Part shown: piece by piece, positions 15,678-22,666 of the stretch
Numbering within the stretch: the stretch's first letter is position 1
How the letters are laid out: every line of letters starts with the position of its first letter
DNA from: CAXSDR01 sp964236445
GTDB lineage: Bacteria > Actinomycetota > Actinomycetes > Motilibacterales > Motilibacteraceae
Direction of reading: 5' to 3'
NCBI GenBank assembly: GCA_964236445.1
Contig: CAXSDR010000053.1
Location: forward strand, 1-24,112
DNA: 24,112 nt
The notes under the pieces: generated by a model
The model's database searches: none
Told to the model about the DNA's origin: nothing
What the model saw: the letters and a program-made list of their open reading frames with translations, nothing else
Position numbers and translations under genes: made by a program

Positions 15678-15781
15678 TGACCGAGCCGACTGAACCACCG
15701 AACGAGCCTGAGTCAGCAGACGACGTCGACACGTCGTGGCTGCAAATGGTTGAGATCAAGGAAGATCAAGGACCGAAGTAG
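15677..15781 (+). CDS. Micropeptide 2 (34 aa), paralogue of micropeptide 1
   Basis: The ATG at 15677 uses the last base of the preceding stop (TGATG), a one-base overlap typical of coupled translation. AGGAGG (15667-15672) is an excellent Shine-Dalgarno 4 nt upstream. The frame ends TAG 15779-15781. The product is MTEPTEPPNEPE, then SADDVDTSWLQMVEI, then a short charged tail. It repeats the core of micropeptide 1 with a shorter, Pro/Glu-rich N terminus and another tail, so the pair arose by tandem duplication with conservation of 13 of 15 core positions or similar groups. Strong ribosome binding and tandem copies suggest high output. Function unknown. Confidence 0.75.
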   Translation: MTEPTEPPNEPESADDVDTSWLQMVEIKEDQGPK

Positions 15782-15793
15782 GGTCTGGCCGAC

Positions 15794-16294
15794 GTGGCGA
15801 AGGGCGAGCTCTACACCGCGTTCATCGAGAACGAGCTGAAGGCTGAACGCGACCGGCGTTCGTCACTCGACGCCCGTGGAGCCGCGCTCATCACCACGTC
15901 AACGGGACTTGTCGGGCTTGTCGCTGCCCTTTCGGCGTTGGCCCTCGGCAAAGACTTCCGCGTCACTGGGGTAGCGGCTTGGCTGCTTGTTGGTGCTCTT
16001 GTTGCGTTCCTTGGATCCGGAATCTTGGGTGTCTCAACGAGCTTTGGCCGCTGGTACAAGGTCGCGGACACCACGACGCTGCAGATGATGGTGACCGCCC
16101 CACACTGGTCTGATGGCGACTTCACCGCGCGACTGATCTGCGCGACAGCGAACGCCAGGACTATCGCGTCGATCCGCATCGGGAACAACAAGAAGGCGTC
16201 GCTGCTGACGTGGGGACAGTCGCTGCAGTTGATTGCCGTCGCCGCGCTCGCTACAGCAGTTGGTGTGGAGCTCTTCCGACGTCTGGTGCAGTGA
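15794..16294 (+). CDS. Three-helix membrane protein, effector-like
   Basis: This 166-aa protein has a charged N-terminal helix (ELYTAFIENELKAERDRRSSLDARG, in two parts about 5-18 and 19-29), followed by hydrophobic segments at about 30-51, 57-82 and 141-160. The stretch between the second and third is soluble (about 85-138). An amphipathic helix ending in SLDARGAALITTSTG and running into two close membrane helices resembles small pore-forming effectors of nucleotide-signalling defence systems (SLATT or Pycsar-TM type). I recognise the shape, not a specific family. GTG 15794 comes 12 nt after the micropeptide 2 stop, with only a weak Shine-Dalgarno, so it probably depends on coupled translation. 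As the last gene of the cassette it is the natural candidate for the membrane-acting component. Confidence 0.75.
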   Translation: MAKGELYTAFIENELKAERDRRSSLDARGAALITTSTGLVGLVAALSALALGKDFRVTGVAAWLLVGALVAFLGSGILGVSTSFGRWYKVADTTTLQMMVTAPHWSDGDFTARLICATANARTIASIRIGNNKKASLLTWGQSLQLIAVAALATAVGVELFRRLVQ

Positions 16295-16297
16295 TCC

Positions 16298-16314
16298 GCG
16301 AGGCGCCGGCTCGC
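16298..16314. terminator. Weak hairpin between convergent genes
   Basis: GCGAG (16298-16302) and CTCGC (16310-16314) can form a 5-bp stem with a 7-nt loop in the 30-bp gap between two convergent stops. No T-run follows in either direction. It is the only candidate for a shared terminator here, and it is weak. Confidence 0.25.
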
Positions 16315-16324
16315 CGAGGCTCGC

Positions 16325-16618
16325 TCAGTCGGGCAGTGCGTGGGTGAGGCGCGCCTGCAGTTCACGGAGCCAGGCGAGTAGCTCGTCGTTGGTGTCGAAG
16401 ACCAGCGACTCGCGCTCGACGGACAGCGCGATGGCGGACCGCAGCGCCGACTGCTGATAGGCGGACACGTCCCTGGTGCCGCGGTGCTTGAGGGCCTGGA
16501 TCCACGCCCCGACCGCGTTGCGCGCGGCCATCACGTCGCCGTAGCGCACGACGAGCAGCTCGTCGGGGTCGTAGCTGCCGGTCGGTCGGTCGAGGTTCTC
16601 AGGATGCTGAGCGGTCAT
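16325..16618 (-). CDS. 97-aa protein of unknown function, coupled to the macro-domain gene
   Basis: The start chosen is the ATG at 16618, which overlaps the stop of the macro-domain gene as ATGA; an in-frame ATG four codons earlier (16630) is less likely. The product is soluble and mostly helical: DELLVVRYGDVMAARNAVGAWIQAL, then SAYQQSALRSAIALSVERESLVF, then NDELLAWLRELQARL. There is no Cys and no membrane segment. I do not recognise it. Position as the last gene of the pilus operon, translated right after a macro-domain protein, suggests a small partner of that protein. Confidence 0.75.
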   Translation of the reverse strand: MTAQHPENLDRPTGSYDPDELLVVRYGDVMAARNAVGAWIQALKHRGTRDVSAYQQSALRSAIALSVERESLVFDTNDELLAWLRELQARLTHALPD

Positions 16619-17793
16619 GACGGCGACCATCGCACGATGCGGATCTTCAACGGCAACGCATCGTCATCACGGCGAGCTTTCACGGTCAGTGCCTCGCGCA
16701 TCACGTGCAGACTGTCCTCATCGCTCAGTCCGCCTTGGCCGGCGCCGATCAACGGCATCGCTACTGAGCGTGCGCCGGCGGCCCAGGCGGCGGTGGCAGC
16801 GGCCATGGACGCCTTCCTGACGCTGTCCTCGCTCGCGCGCCACCAGGCGTTGAGCCCAACCGCGTGCACGAGGAACTTGTCGTCGCTCATGTGCCCGGCG
16901 TGTGTCACCACCGCAGCGCCTACAGGCAGTCGCCCCACGCCGGCGAGCTCACGCCACGGCTGGGGCCCCGTCGCGCGCTTCAGCGCCCTGCTGACACCTC
17001 TGGTCGGCAACGCCCAGTGCGGTCGTACGAGGTTGCGGTTCCACGGATTCACGAGCGCGTCGACGTCCTGCTCGAGCAAGTCACCGTCCACGACAACGAC
17101 GTGTGTGGGGAACTGCAAACGAGAGCGGACCTGAGGGTGGGTGACGCGCGTGGGCTGCGAGCGCCATGACAGTCGCTCAAAGATGAACTCGTCGTCAGGT
17201 GGCGCTGCAAGGGCGTCGACGCGGCGCAGCTCGCTGGCGTAGCGCTTGTTGCGCTGCAAGACATCTTGCGAGGCGTCGGCGAGGCCGTCGCGAGTTCCCG
17301 CGCACAGCGCCTCGAGGTAGTCGGGTCCTTCCAGAGGGACGTTGTCGAGTGACTCAAGCGTGGGTGACGCCACCGGGAGCTCAAGACCTGGGCGGCTGGC
17401 CCAGACGTTCCACAGTCGGTGCCGTCCGTCGTCGACTTCGTCATCCCAGGCGTCGCATCGCGGTGCCTCATCATCACTGAACCAGCTACGCACGATGTGG
17501 GCCTCTACAGCGCCCAGTGAGCTCTCGTCGAGGTCAGCCCAGCCGCTGAGGCTCTGGCTGTCGTCACGCGCGCCGCCGGAGGGGGCTTGTGCGGCGTTGA
17601 GCTGTCGCCACACTGCGCTCACGGTGTCGCCAATGCTGCCCCAGTCGATCAGATCGCGATCTGCATGACGTTGGTGTCCGTCCTCTACGTCAGGATCAGC
17701 GAGATCGGCGAGGTCATCAGGACGAACCAGCCACCACCGCTCGAGATGGGGAACTTCGATGCGCACGCGTGCGCCTTCGACCATGGCGGTCAC
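16615..17793 (-). CDS. Macro-domain protein with unknown N-terminal region
   Basis: This is a 392-aa protein. Residues about 231-390 form a macro domain: VVVVDGDLLEQDVDALVNPWNRN (in two pieces, 232-241 and 242-254), RGVSRALKRATG (265-276), PVGAAVVTHAG (290-300), FLVHAVGLNAWWR (307-319) and the phosphate loop PLIGAGQGGL (347-356). Macro domains bind ADP-ribose and may remove it from proteins or nucleic acids. The NPWNRN variant belongs to a subgroup I recall from uncharacterised bacterial proteins. The N-terminal 230 residues are not recognised; DDGRHRLW (121-128) resembles the DGxHR turn of ParB/sulfiredoxin-like folds. GTG 17793 overlaps the stop of the LysM-BTAD gene (GTGA); an ATG at 17784 is the alternative. 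It is unusual to find it coupled to a pilus operon; a regulatory or defence role is possible. Confidence 0.85.
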   Translation of the reverse strand: MTAMVEGARVRIEVPHLERWWLVRPDDLADLADPDVEDGHQRHADRDLIDWGSIGDTVSAVWRQLNAAQAPSGGARDDSQSLSGWADLDESSLGAVEAHIVRSWFSDDEAPRCDAWDDEVDDGRHRLWNVWASRPGLELPVASPTLESLDNVPLEGPDYLEALCAGTRDGLADASQDVLQRNKRYASELRRVDALAAPPDDEFIFERLSWRSQPTRVTHPQVRSRLQFPTHVVVVDGDLLEQDVDALVNPWNRNLVRPHWALPTRGVSRALKRATGPQPWRELAGVGRLPVGAAVVTHAGHMSDDKFLVHAVGLNAWWRASEDSVRKASMAAATAAWAAGARSVAMPLIGAGQGGLSDEDSLHVMREALTVKARRDDDALPLKIRIVRWSPS

Positions 17794-20700
17794 ACCGCCT
17801 GGCGGCGGCTCTCGCGGACCCGCTCGAGCAGGCTGATCGTCTCCGGCGTCGGCGGCTCACCGCCGAGCCAGTCGTAGAACTCACGGATGGCCTTGTCGAG
17901 GCCCTCGCGGTTGCTGGTGTGCGCGGCCACGTCGATCAGATCGGCGCGCAGCGACTGGTCGTAGGGGTTGACGTTGAGCCCGAGCGAGATCGCGGCGATC
18001 GCTCCGGTCACGTCGCCCGAGTCCAGTCGGTGCTGAGCAACGAGGTGCGCGACGTCGGCGATGAGCTGACGCGCCTCGAGGTCGACCGGCTCGGTCCATC
18101 GGGCGAAGTCGGTCAGGAGGTCGGAGTTCTCGAACGGCTTGCCCCGCACGAGCGAGAGTGCTGCCTCGAGGTCGGCGACGTTGTTGGCGGCGCGCCCCCG
18201 CCCGGCGAGGGCCTTGAACTGGTGCCAGTCGGTGTTCACCGAGCTCAGCATCAGGTAGCGGTCCTGCTTGACCATCGGGACGTAGTCCTCGCCCTGGTCG
18301 TTCTTGCCGAACCACTTGCGCAGCCGGCGCATCGTGGAGTTGCGGTTGCCCATGTTCTTGGCGTGGTCGGACTCGTTCCAGATGTCCTCACTGATCGCTG
18401 TGCGGCCGCGCCCGGGGAACAGCGCCATGTAGAGAGCCAGAGCGGTGCAGTGCTTGACCCGCTTGGTGTAGTCGTCGAGCTCACCGCGGGCGTTCTTCAC
18501 CAGCATCGGTCCTAGGAAGCAGATCTGTGGAGCGTTGACGTCCAAGACGTGAACCTCGGCCACTGGCGTGTCCGCAGCGTCGTCGACGTGCTCGGCGGCG
18601 AGCTCGACGCCTGCTGCGGTCCCCTCGCCGTCCCCCGTGCCACCGTCACCGTCGCCACCATCGCCGGCGTCGTCGCCGGCGGCCAGTGGTGCCGGCACCA
18701 AGCCGCCGACGTCGTCGGGAAGCTCGCGCAAGTCAATGACGGCGTCAGCGGTAGGTGCTTCGTTCGCCGGCGCCAGCCAGGACAGCAACTTGCGGGCCTG
18801 TTCGGGGCGTACGCGCTGCATCTCGACGTCGATGTCGAGCAGCTCGATGCGTGACCGTGTTCCGGTCACGGAGATCAGCAGTGACGCGGGCAGCGCCCGC
18901 GACGCGTCCGCAACGGAGACGGCCACCGCGAGGCTAAGACGCGGAACCGCAGGGACAAGGTCGGACAGGCGAGCCCTCTGATCCGGGGTCGGGGCCGTGG
19001 CGCACAGCACCACGACCGGAGTCCAAGTGGCGCTCGCTGTCTTCGTTGCACGAGCGGTCGGCACGTCGCGTACGTCGTCCTCGTCGAGCAGCTCGCGCGA
19101 TTCGCGCACGTGGTCCTCGAGGGTGTCCAGGACGCTGTCTAGGTCGTCGGCGTAGTGCAGCTTGTCGGCGTTGACGACCTGCGCGAGCTGCTTGCCCCAG
19201 CCGACCAGATGGACGGCCATGTCGTCGGCGCAGTCGCTGACGGCGAGCTCGAGCGCGATCGCGGCGAGAACCTCCTGCGCGTCTTCAGCTGAGCCGACCA
19301 GAGTCAGGGCCGAGATGGACTCCATGTCGAGCAGCACAGCTGCTCCGTCGGCGTCCTTGCCGATCGTGACGAGCGTCGGGTAGGGCGCGGGGACTTGCGT
19401 GGCCGCAGCTGCGTCGATCAGGGCACCTGTCTCGGAGGCGTGCAGCACCCAGACCGTGTCATCGGCGCCACGGGTGAACGGTGCCGGCGGCGCCGGCCGC
19501 GGAGCGGCCAGGAACAGCTCGAGCGCGTCACCGGTGAGGCGGGCTCCACGCAGTGTCGGGGCCGGCGTGCCCGTCGCAGCCAGAGCCTGGGCAAGGGTGC
19601 GTACGCCGAGGTTGAGTAGCTGGCTGGTGTCAGGCTCCTCGAGCACGCGAGCCTCGAGCTCGACGGCGCTCAACTCGTCAGGGACAGGGATGCGGTGCCC
19701 GGCGCGGCGAGAGCGCAGCTGGCGCGCCCGCTTGCCGGCGTAGAGGGCCAGCAGGCCGCCGGCGAGGACGGCGCCGATACCCAGCCCGCTCTCCGCGGCG
19801 ATGCGCGCCGAGATCGCCGGCCGCTCGCTCTCGTCGCTGCTGTCGTGCTCGCTGCTGCTGTCGTGGGCAGGAGCGACCACAGAGCGCTGCAGAGGGTCGA
19901 CGGTCACCGGTGCGCGCTCGTCGCCTCGCGGCGTCCCTGCAGGCTGCTCAGCGGCAGCTGGGGCCTGTGCAGCGCCAGGGGGGCCGGCGGGGTGGCTGAC
20001 GGTGGGCTCGTCGACCTTGCTGTGCCGGGGTGCTTGCGCCGGCGCGGGGCTGTGGGCCGCCGGCGCTGCGGCAGCCGGCGCCGGCGCAGCCGGGGCTGCC
20101 GTGGGCGCGGGATGAGCCGCCGGGTGCTCAGGAGCGTGGTGGGCCGTCGGGTGGTGGGCCGGCGTGTGCGTTGGCCCGGCGGCCGCCGTGGGGGCGTGCC
20201 TGGTGGCGCCGGGGAGGTCGACGGTCCAGCCGGGGCGGATGAGGTCGGGGTCGGTTAGGTGCTCGCCACGGGGCTGAGCGATGTGAGCTGAGGCTGCAGC
20301 GATCGCGCCGGCCTTGCTCGAGTCGCCAAGCTCCGCTGCGGCGATCCCGGACAGGGTCTCTCCCGGGCGCACGACGTGCTGGCGCCCCGCCGGCGGCGCC
20401 TTCGTCGTTGCCGGGCTCGCTGTGCGGGCGTCGCCCGGCAGGTGAAGGACCCACCCAGGGTGGATCCAGTGGCTGTTGTCCAGGGCTCGCCCGTCGGCCT
20501 GGCGGTGGCCGAGGTTGAGCTTGACGATCTCCTGCCAGCGGGAGAAGTTTCCGAGCTGGGTCTCGGCGATCGCGCCGAGGGTGTCCCCGGGCTGCACCTC
20601 GTAGGTGATGGTGCGGACCGGTGTCGTACGCGCGTGCCCGGCGCCGTGCTGATGCCCGTCGACGGTCATCGGTGCGCTCGCTGCGGCAACCGGGGCTCGT

Positions 20701-21128
20701 CCCGCCGGCCCGGCCGGCGTGGTCCCAGGCGCGGTGGTGGCGGCAAACGCTGATGCGGTGGGCATTGCCGCGATGATCGTGGCGATGAGGATGCTCGCGG
20801 CTCGCTGCTGCGCGCCCATCAGCGACGGCAGCTCAGGTGCGGTGCGGCCACGGAGCGCGGCGCCGCACTCGACGACGACACTGACGGCGAACGCCGCCCA
20901 ACCGAGCCACCCGAACCAGGACAGCACCTTGAGCAACGCGCCGGCGCTGTCCGACGTCGTGAACAGGTTGCTGAGCTCGGTTGCGGTCGGAAGGTGATCG
21001 GGCAGCGGGGAGCCTTGCAACGCCCAGAGCGCGGCGGGCACACCGAATAGCAGCACCAGCAGCACGACTAGGGCGACGAGCGCCCGCACAGCGCGCACGA
21101 AGGCTCCACCTATGGTTCGCATGCTCAT
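17790..21128 (-). CDS. LysM-BTAD giant membrane protein of the pilus operon
   Basis: This is a 1112-aa multidomain protein. Three membrane segments lie at about 14-35, 68-88 and 108-130. Two LysM domains follow, at about 174-231 (YEVQPGDTLGAIAE) and 250-306 (HVVRPGETLSGIAA), which bind peptidoglycan. After a Pro/Ala/His-rich linker comes a further membrane helix near 438-455. A large alpha/beta region and an acidic Gly/Asp linker (about 820-845) precede a C-terminal region (about 870-1112) resembling the BTAD/SARP type, with a winged-helix-like part (FLGPMLV...RRLRKWFGKN) and TPR-like helices (LEAALSLVRGKPF...). The combination is known from actinobacterial Tad loci and suggests a wall-sensing transmembrane regulator or scaffold. 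ATG 21128 overlaps the TadG-like stop (ATGA); a second ATG at 21122 is possible. Confidence 0.88.
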   Translation of the reverse strand: MSMRTIGGAFVRAVRALVALVVLLVLLFGVPAALWALQGSPLPDHLPTATELSNLFTTSDSAGALLKVLSWFGWLGWAAFAVSVVVECGAALRGRTAPELPSLMGAQQRAASILIATIIAAMPTASAFAATTAPGTTPAGPAGRAPVAAASAPMTVDGHQHGAGHARTTPVRTITYEVQPGDTLGAIAETQLGNFSRWQEIVKLNLGHRQADGRALDNSHWIHPGWVLHLPGDARTASPATTKAPPAGRQHVVRPGETLSGIAAAELGDSSKAGAIAAASAHIAQPRGEHLTDPDLIRPGWTVDLPGATRHAPTAAAGPTHTPAHHPTAHHAPEHPAAHPAPTAAPAAPAPAAAAPAAHSPAPAQAPRHSKVDEPTVSHPAGPPGAAQAPAAAEQPAGTPRGDERAPVTVDPLQRSVVAPAHDSSSEHDSSDESERPAISARIAAESGLGIGAVLAGGLLALYAGKRARQLRSRRAGHRIPVPDELSAVELEARVLEEPDTSQLLNLGVRTLAQALAATGTPAPTLRGARLTGDALELFLAAPRPAPPAPFTRGADDTVWVLHASETGALIDAAAATQVPAPYPTLVTIGKDADGAAVLLDMESISALTLVGSAEDAQEVLAAIALELAVSDCADDMAVHLVGWGKQLAQVVNADKLHYADDLDSVLDTLEDHVRESRELLDEDDVRDVPTARATKTASATWTPVVVLCATAPTPDQRARLSDLVPAVPRLSLAVAVSVADASRALPASLLISVTGTRSRIELLDIDVEMQRVRPEQARKLLSWLAPANEAPTADAVIDLRELPDDVGGLVPAPLAAGDDAGDGGDGDGGTGDGEGTAAGVELAAEHVDDAADTPVAEVHVLDVNAPQICFLGPMLVKNARGELDDYTKRVKHCTALALYMALFPGRGRTAISEDIWNESDHAKNMGNRNSTMRRLRKWFGKNDQGEDYVPMVKQDRYLMLSSVNTDWHQFKALAGRGRAANNVADLEAALSLVRGKPFENSDLLTDFARWTEPVDLEARQLIADVAHLVAQHRLDSGDVTGAIAAISLGLNVNPYDQSLRADLIDVAAHTSNREGLDKAIREFYDWLGGEPPTPETISLLERVRESRRQAV

Positions 21129-21556
21129 GGCGCTTCCTCTCCGGTGACTCCGACAGCCAGCCTGGCTTGGGCTGAGTCGGTCACGGTGCTGGGCCCTACT
21201 CCGAACGCGCCCAGGAACACCGGTGTGTAGGTCACCGACGTCGTCACCGTGATCACGGTGCCGGCGTTCGACAGCGTCGCTGTGCCAGTGACGCCCGCCG
21301 CGCTCAGGTAGAGCTGCGCGGCGTTCTTGGCTTGGGCGGGGTTCGCGACTGCACGGTCACCGCGGACTGAGGTCGAGACCTTGATCTGCTGTGCCCCGGC
21401 TCGTGCGGCTTGCTCGGCGGCTGAGCTTGCCTGCTCTCGGGCTTGCAGTTCGCGGCCGCCGTCGACGACGAGCCCGAAGATCGCGGTGATCCCGGTGATG
21501 GCCACGATGTAGAAGACGGACACTGACCCGCGGTCGTCGCGCTCGCGCCGGGCCAT
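21125..21556 (-). CDS. TadG-like pilus assembly protein
   Basis: This 143-aa protein has an N-terminal RDDRGSVSV followed by the hydrophobic helix FYIVAITGITAIFGLVVDGG (in one stretch, about 15-34) and the continuation REL.AREQASSAAEQAARAGAQQI, typical of TadE/TadG pseudopilins (helical TadE_N-like domain, then an exported part). In the position after the conserved Gly (DRG/SVSVF) the mature residue 5 is Phe in place of the usual Glu. ATG 21556 is chosen because it lies one base after the previous stop (TGA-C-ATG); an earlier in-frame ATG would give 23 extra basic residues. It overlaps the LysM-BTAD start. Confidence 0.85.
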   Translation of the reverse strand: MARRERDDRGSVSVFYIVAITGITAIFGLVVDGGRELQAREQASSAAEQAARAGAQQIKVSTSVRGDRAVANPAQAKNAAQLYLSAAGVTGTATLSNAGTVITVTTSVTYTPVFLGAFGVGPSTVTDSAQARLAVGVTGEEAP

Positions 21557-21557
21557 G

Positions 21558-21995
21558 TCAGCGAGCCCGGTAGGTATCGAGGGGACTGCGGAACGACGCC
21601 GTGAGCGTCTTGGTGCCCGGTGCACCAGGAACGCCGAGATCGGCCAACGAGACCTTGCAGGCGATGGTGGCCTTGACTGTCGCCGGCGTCCCCACCGGGT
21701 GGGAGAACTGTGACGTGTCGATGGTGACGGTCGTCGTGATGCAGTCGAGGCCCTGGTCGGCCAGGGAGGTCTGCGCAGCTGATGTCGCTTCGCTGACGGC
21801 CGACGATGGTGTGCGTGCAGCTGAGGCGGTGCGAGCTGCGGACTGGGCGACGTCGCGCACGACTCCCCCGGCCAGGGTGACGCGACCGGCGTAGTAGATC
21901 AACGCCGCGAGCACGATCATCGCCGGCGCGAGCAGCACGAGCTCGACAGCTGCGCTGCCCTCCTCGCCGCGGAAGCGGCTGCGGGTGCTGCTCAT
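21558..21995 (-). CDS. TadE-like pseudopilin
   Basis: This 145-aa protein has a short basic leader and the sequence GEEG/SAAVELVLLAPAMIVL, i.e. Gly at -1 and Glu at +5 of the mature form, the prepilin-peptidase signature of Tad pilins. A single membrane helix follows (about 18-38), then an extracytoplasmic part with two Cys (CITTTV and ACKV) that may form a disulphide. TadE-like proteins support assembly or anchoring of the Flp pilus. ATG 21995 overlaps the upstream stop (ATGA). Confidence 0.87.
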   Translation of the reverse strand: MSSTRSRFRGEEGSAAVELVLLAPAMIVLAALIYYAGRVTLAGGVVRDVAQSAARTASAARTPSSAVSEATSAAQTSLADQGLDCITTTVTIDTSQFSHPVGTPATVKATIACKVSLADLGVPGAPGTKTLTASFRSPLDTYRAR

Positions 21996-22405
21996 GAGGT
22001 GAAGTGCTCCTTGTTGGCGCTGGCGCTCTGGCGGACCGTGATCATCGACAGGCCCGGCAGGACACCAGGGACATGGCCCCAGACGGTGATCCGCACCTGT
22101 GTCGCGGTGGAGCCGTCGTGGTTCGCGTGGATGTAGGTCAGCGCACCGTCGCCGGCGGCAGCTGCGAACGTGATCGCCTTCGTCTGGCCTTGGGCCACCG
22201 TCGAGTCGGCGCTGGCAGCGGTCGCCGCACCTTGACGAGCAGAGGCCAAGGCGATGTTGCGGCAGTGCCAGATGATGCCGCCCTGAACGGCGACCCCGAA
22301 AACAAGCAGCATCAACGGGAAGAGCAGCAGCTGTTGGATCGCCGCGGACCCGCGGTCCTCGCGCATGCGAGGACCGCGGGCAACGACGAATCGGTGGATG
22401 GTCAC
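21992..22405 (-). CDS. TadE-like pseudopilin with Gln at +5
   Basis: This 137-aa protein contains EDRG/SAAIQQLLLFPLMLLVFGV near the N terminus (split at the Gly: leader to residue 19, then the helix), the TadE form with Gln replacing Glu at +5. One membrane helix is followed by an exported region. GTG 22405 overlaps the stop of the small pilin gene (GTGA). The alternative is the ATG at 22366, which would remove 13 residues and lies in the loop of a strong hairpin. Both would keep the cleavage signature. Confidence 0.83.
   Translation of the reverse strand: MTIHRFVVARGPRMREDRGSAAIQQLLLFPLMLLVFGVAVQGGIIWHCRNIALASARQGAATAASADSTVAQGQTKAITFAAAAGDGALTYIHANHDGSTATQVRITVWGHVPGVLPGLSMITVRQSASANKEHFTS
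22349..22380. promoter_or_regulatory. Perfect 14-bp hairpin at the 5' end of the TadE-like gene
   Basis: CCCGCGGTCCTCGC (22349-22362) is the exact inverse of GCGAGGACCGCGGG (22367-22380), separated by GCAT. In the mRNA (minus strand) it starts 25 nt after the GTG start, and the tetraloop contains the ATG of a possible second start (22366). A stem this GC-rich at the beginning of a coding region is likely to affect translation or RNA processing within the operon. Confidence 0.75.
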
Positions 22406-22617
22406 GGGCCGTTGAGGGCGCCGGTCTTGGTGGTGACGTACAGCGTCAAGCCGGTGATGATGACGCCGGCGACCACGACGAGGCCGATGGCGATCATCAC
22501 ACCCTCGACGCTGAGGGAGCCCTCGTCGCTGCGAGCGAGCACTTTCTTGCGTCGATCCGAGACGAAGCTCATCGCGAGCAGCATCCAGACGGCGAACATT
22601 GCGGAGAGACGAGACAT
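22402..22617 (-). CDS. Small Flp-like pilin
   Basis: This 71-aa protein shows DEG/SLSVEGVMIAIGLVVVAGVIITG: Gly at -1, Glu at +5 and one hydrophobic helix, the hallmarks of a short Flp/Tad major pilin. The leader of about 33 residues is unusually long and partly hydrophobic (MFAVWMLLAMSFV) for a Flp prepilin, whose leaders are normally short; a later start (M16 at 22572) would shorten it. It lies between TadC (49-bp gap, with GAAAGG on the minus strand) and the TadE-like genes, where the major pilin is expected. This suggests that it is the filament subunit. Confidence 0.8.
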   Translation of the reverse strand: MSRLSAMFAVWMLLAMSFVSDRRKKVLARSDEGSLSVEGVMIAIGLVVVAGVIITGLTLYVTTKTGALNGP

Positions 22618-22666
22618 CAGGTGGAGCCTTTCTGGTGGGATTTGCTTTGCTGCTGTCGCAGGTTTG

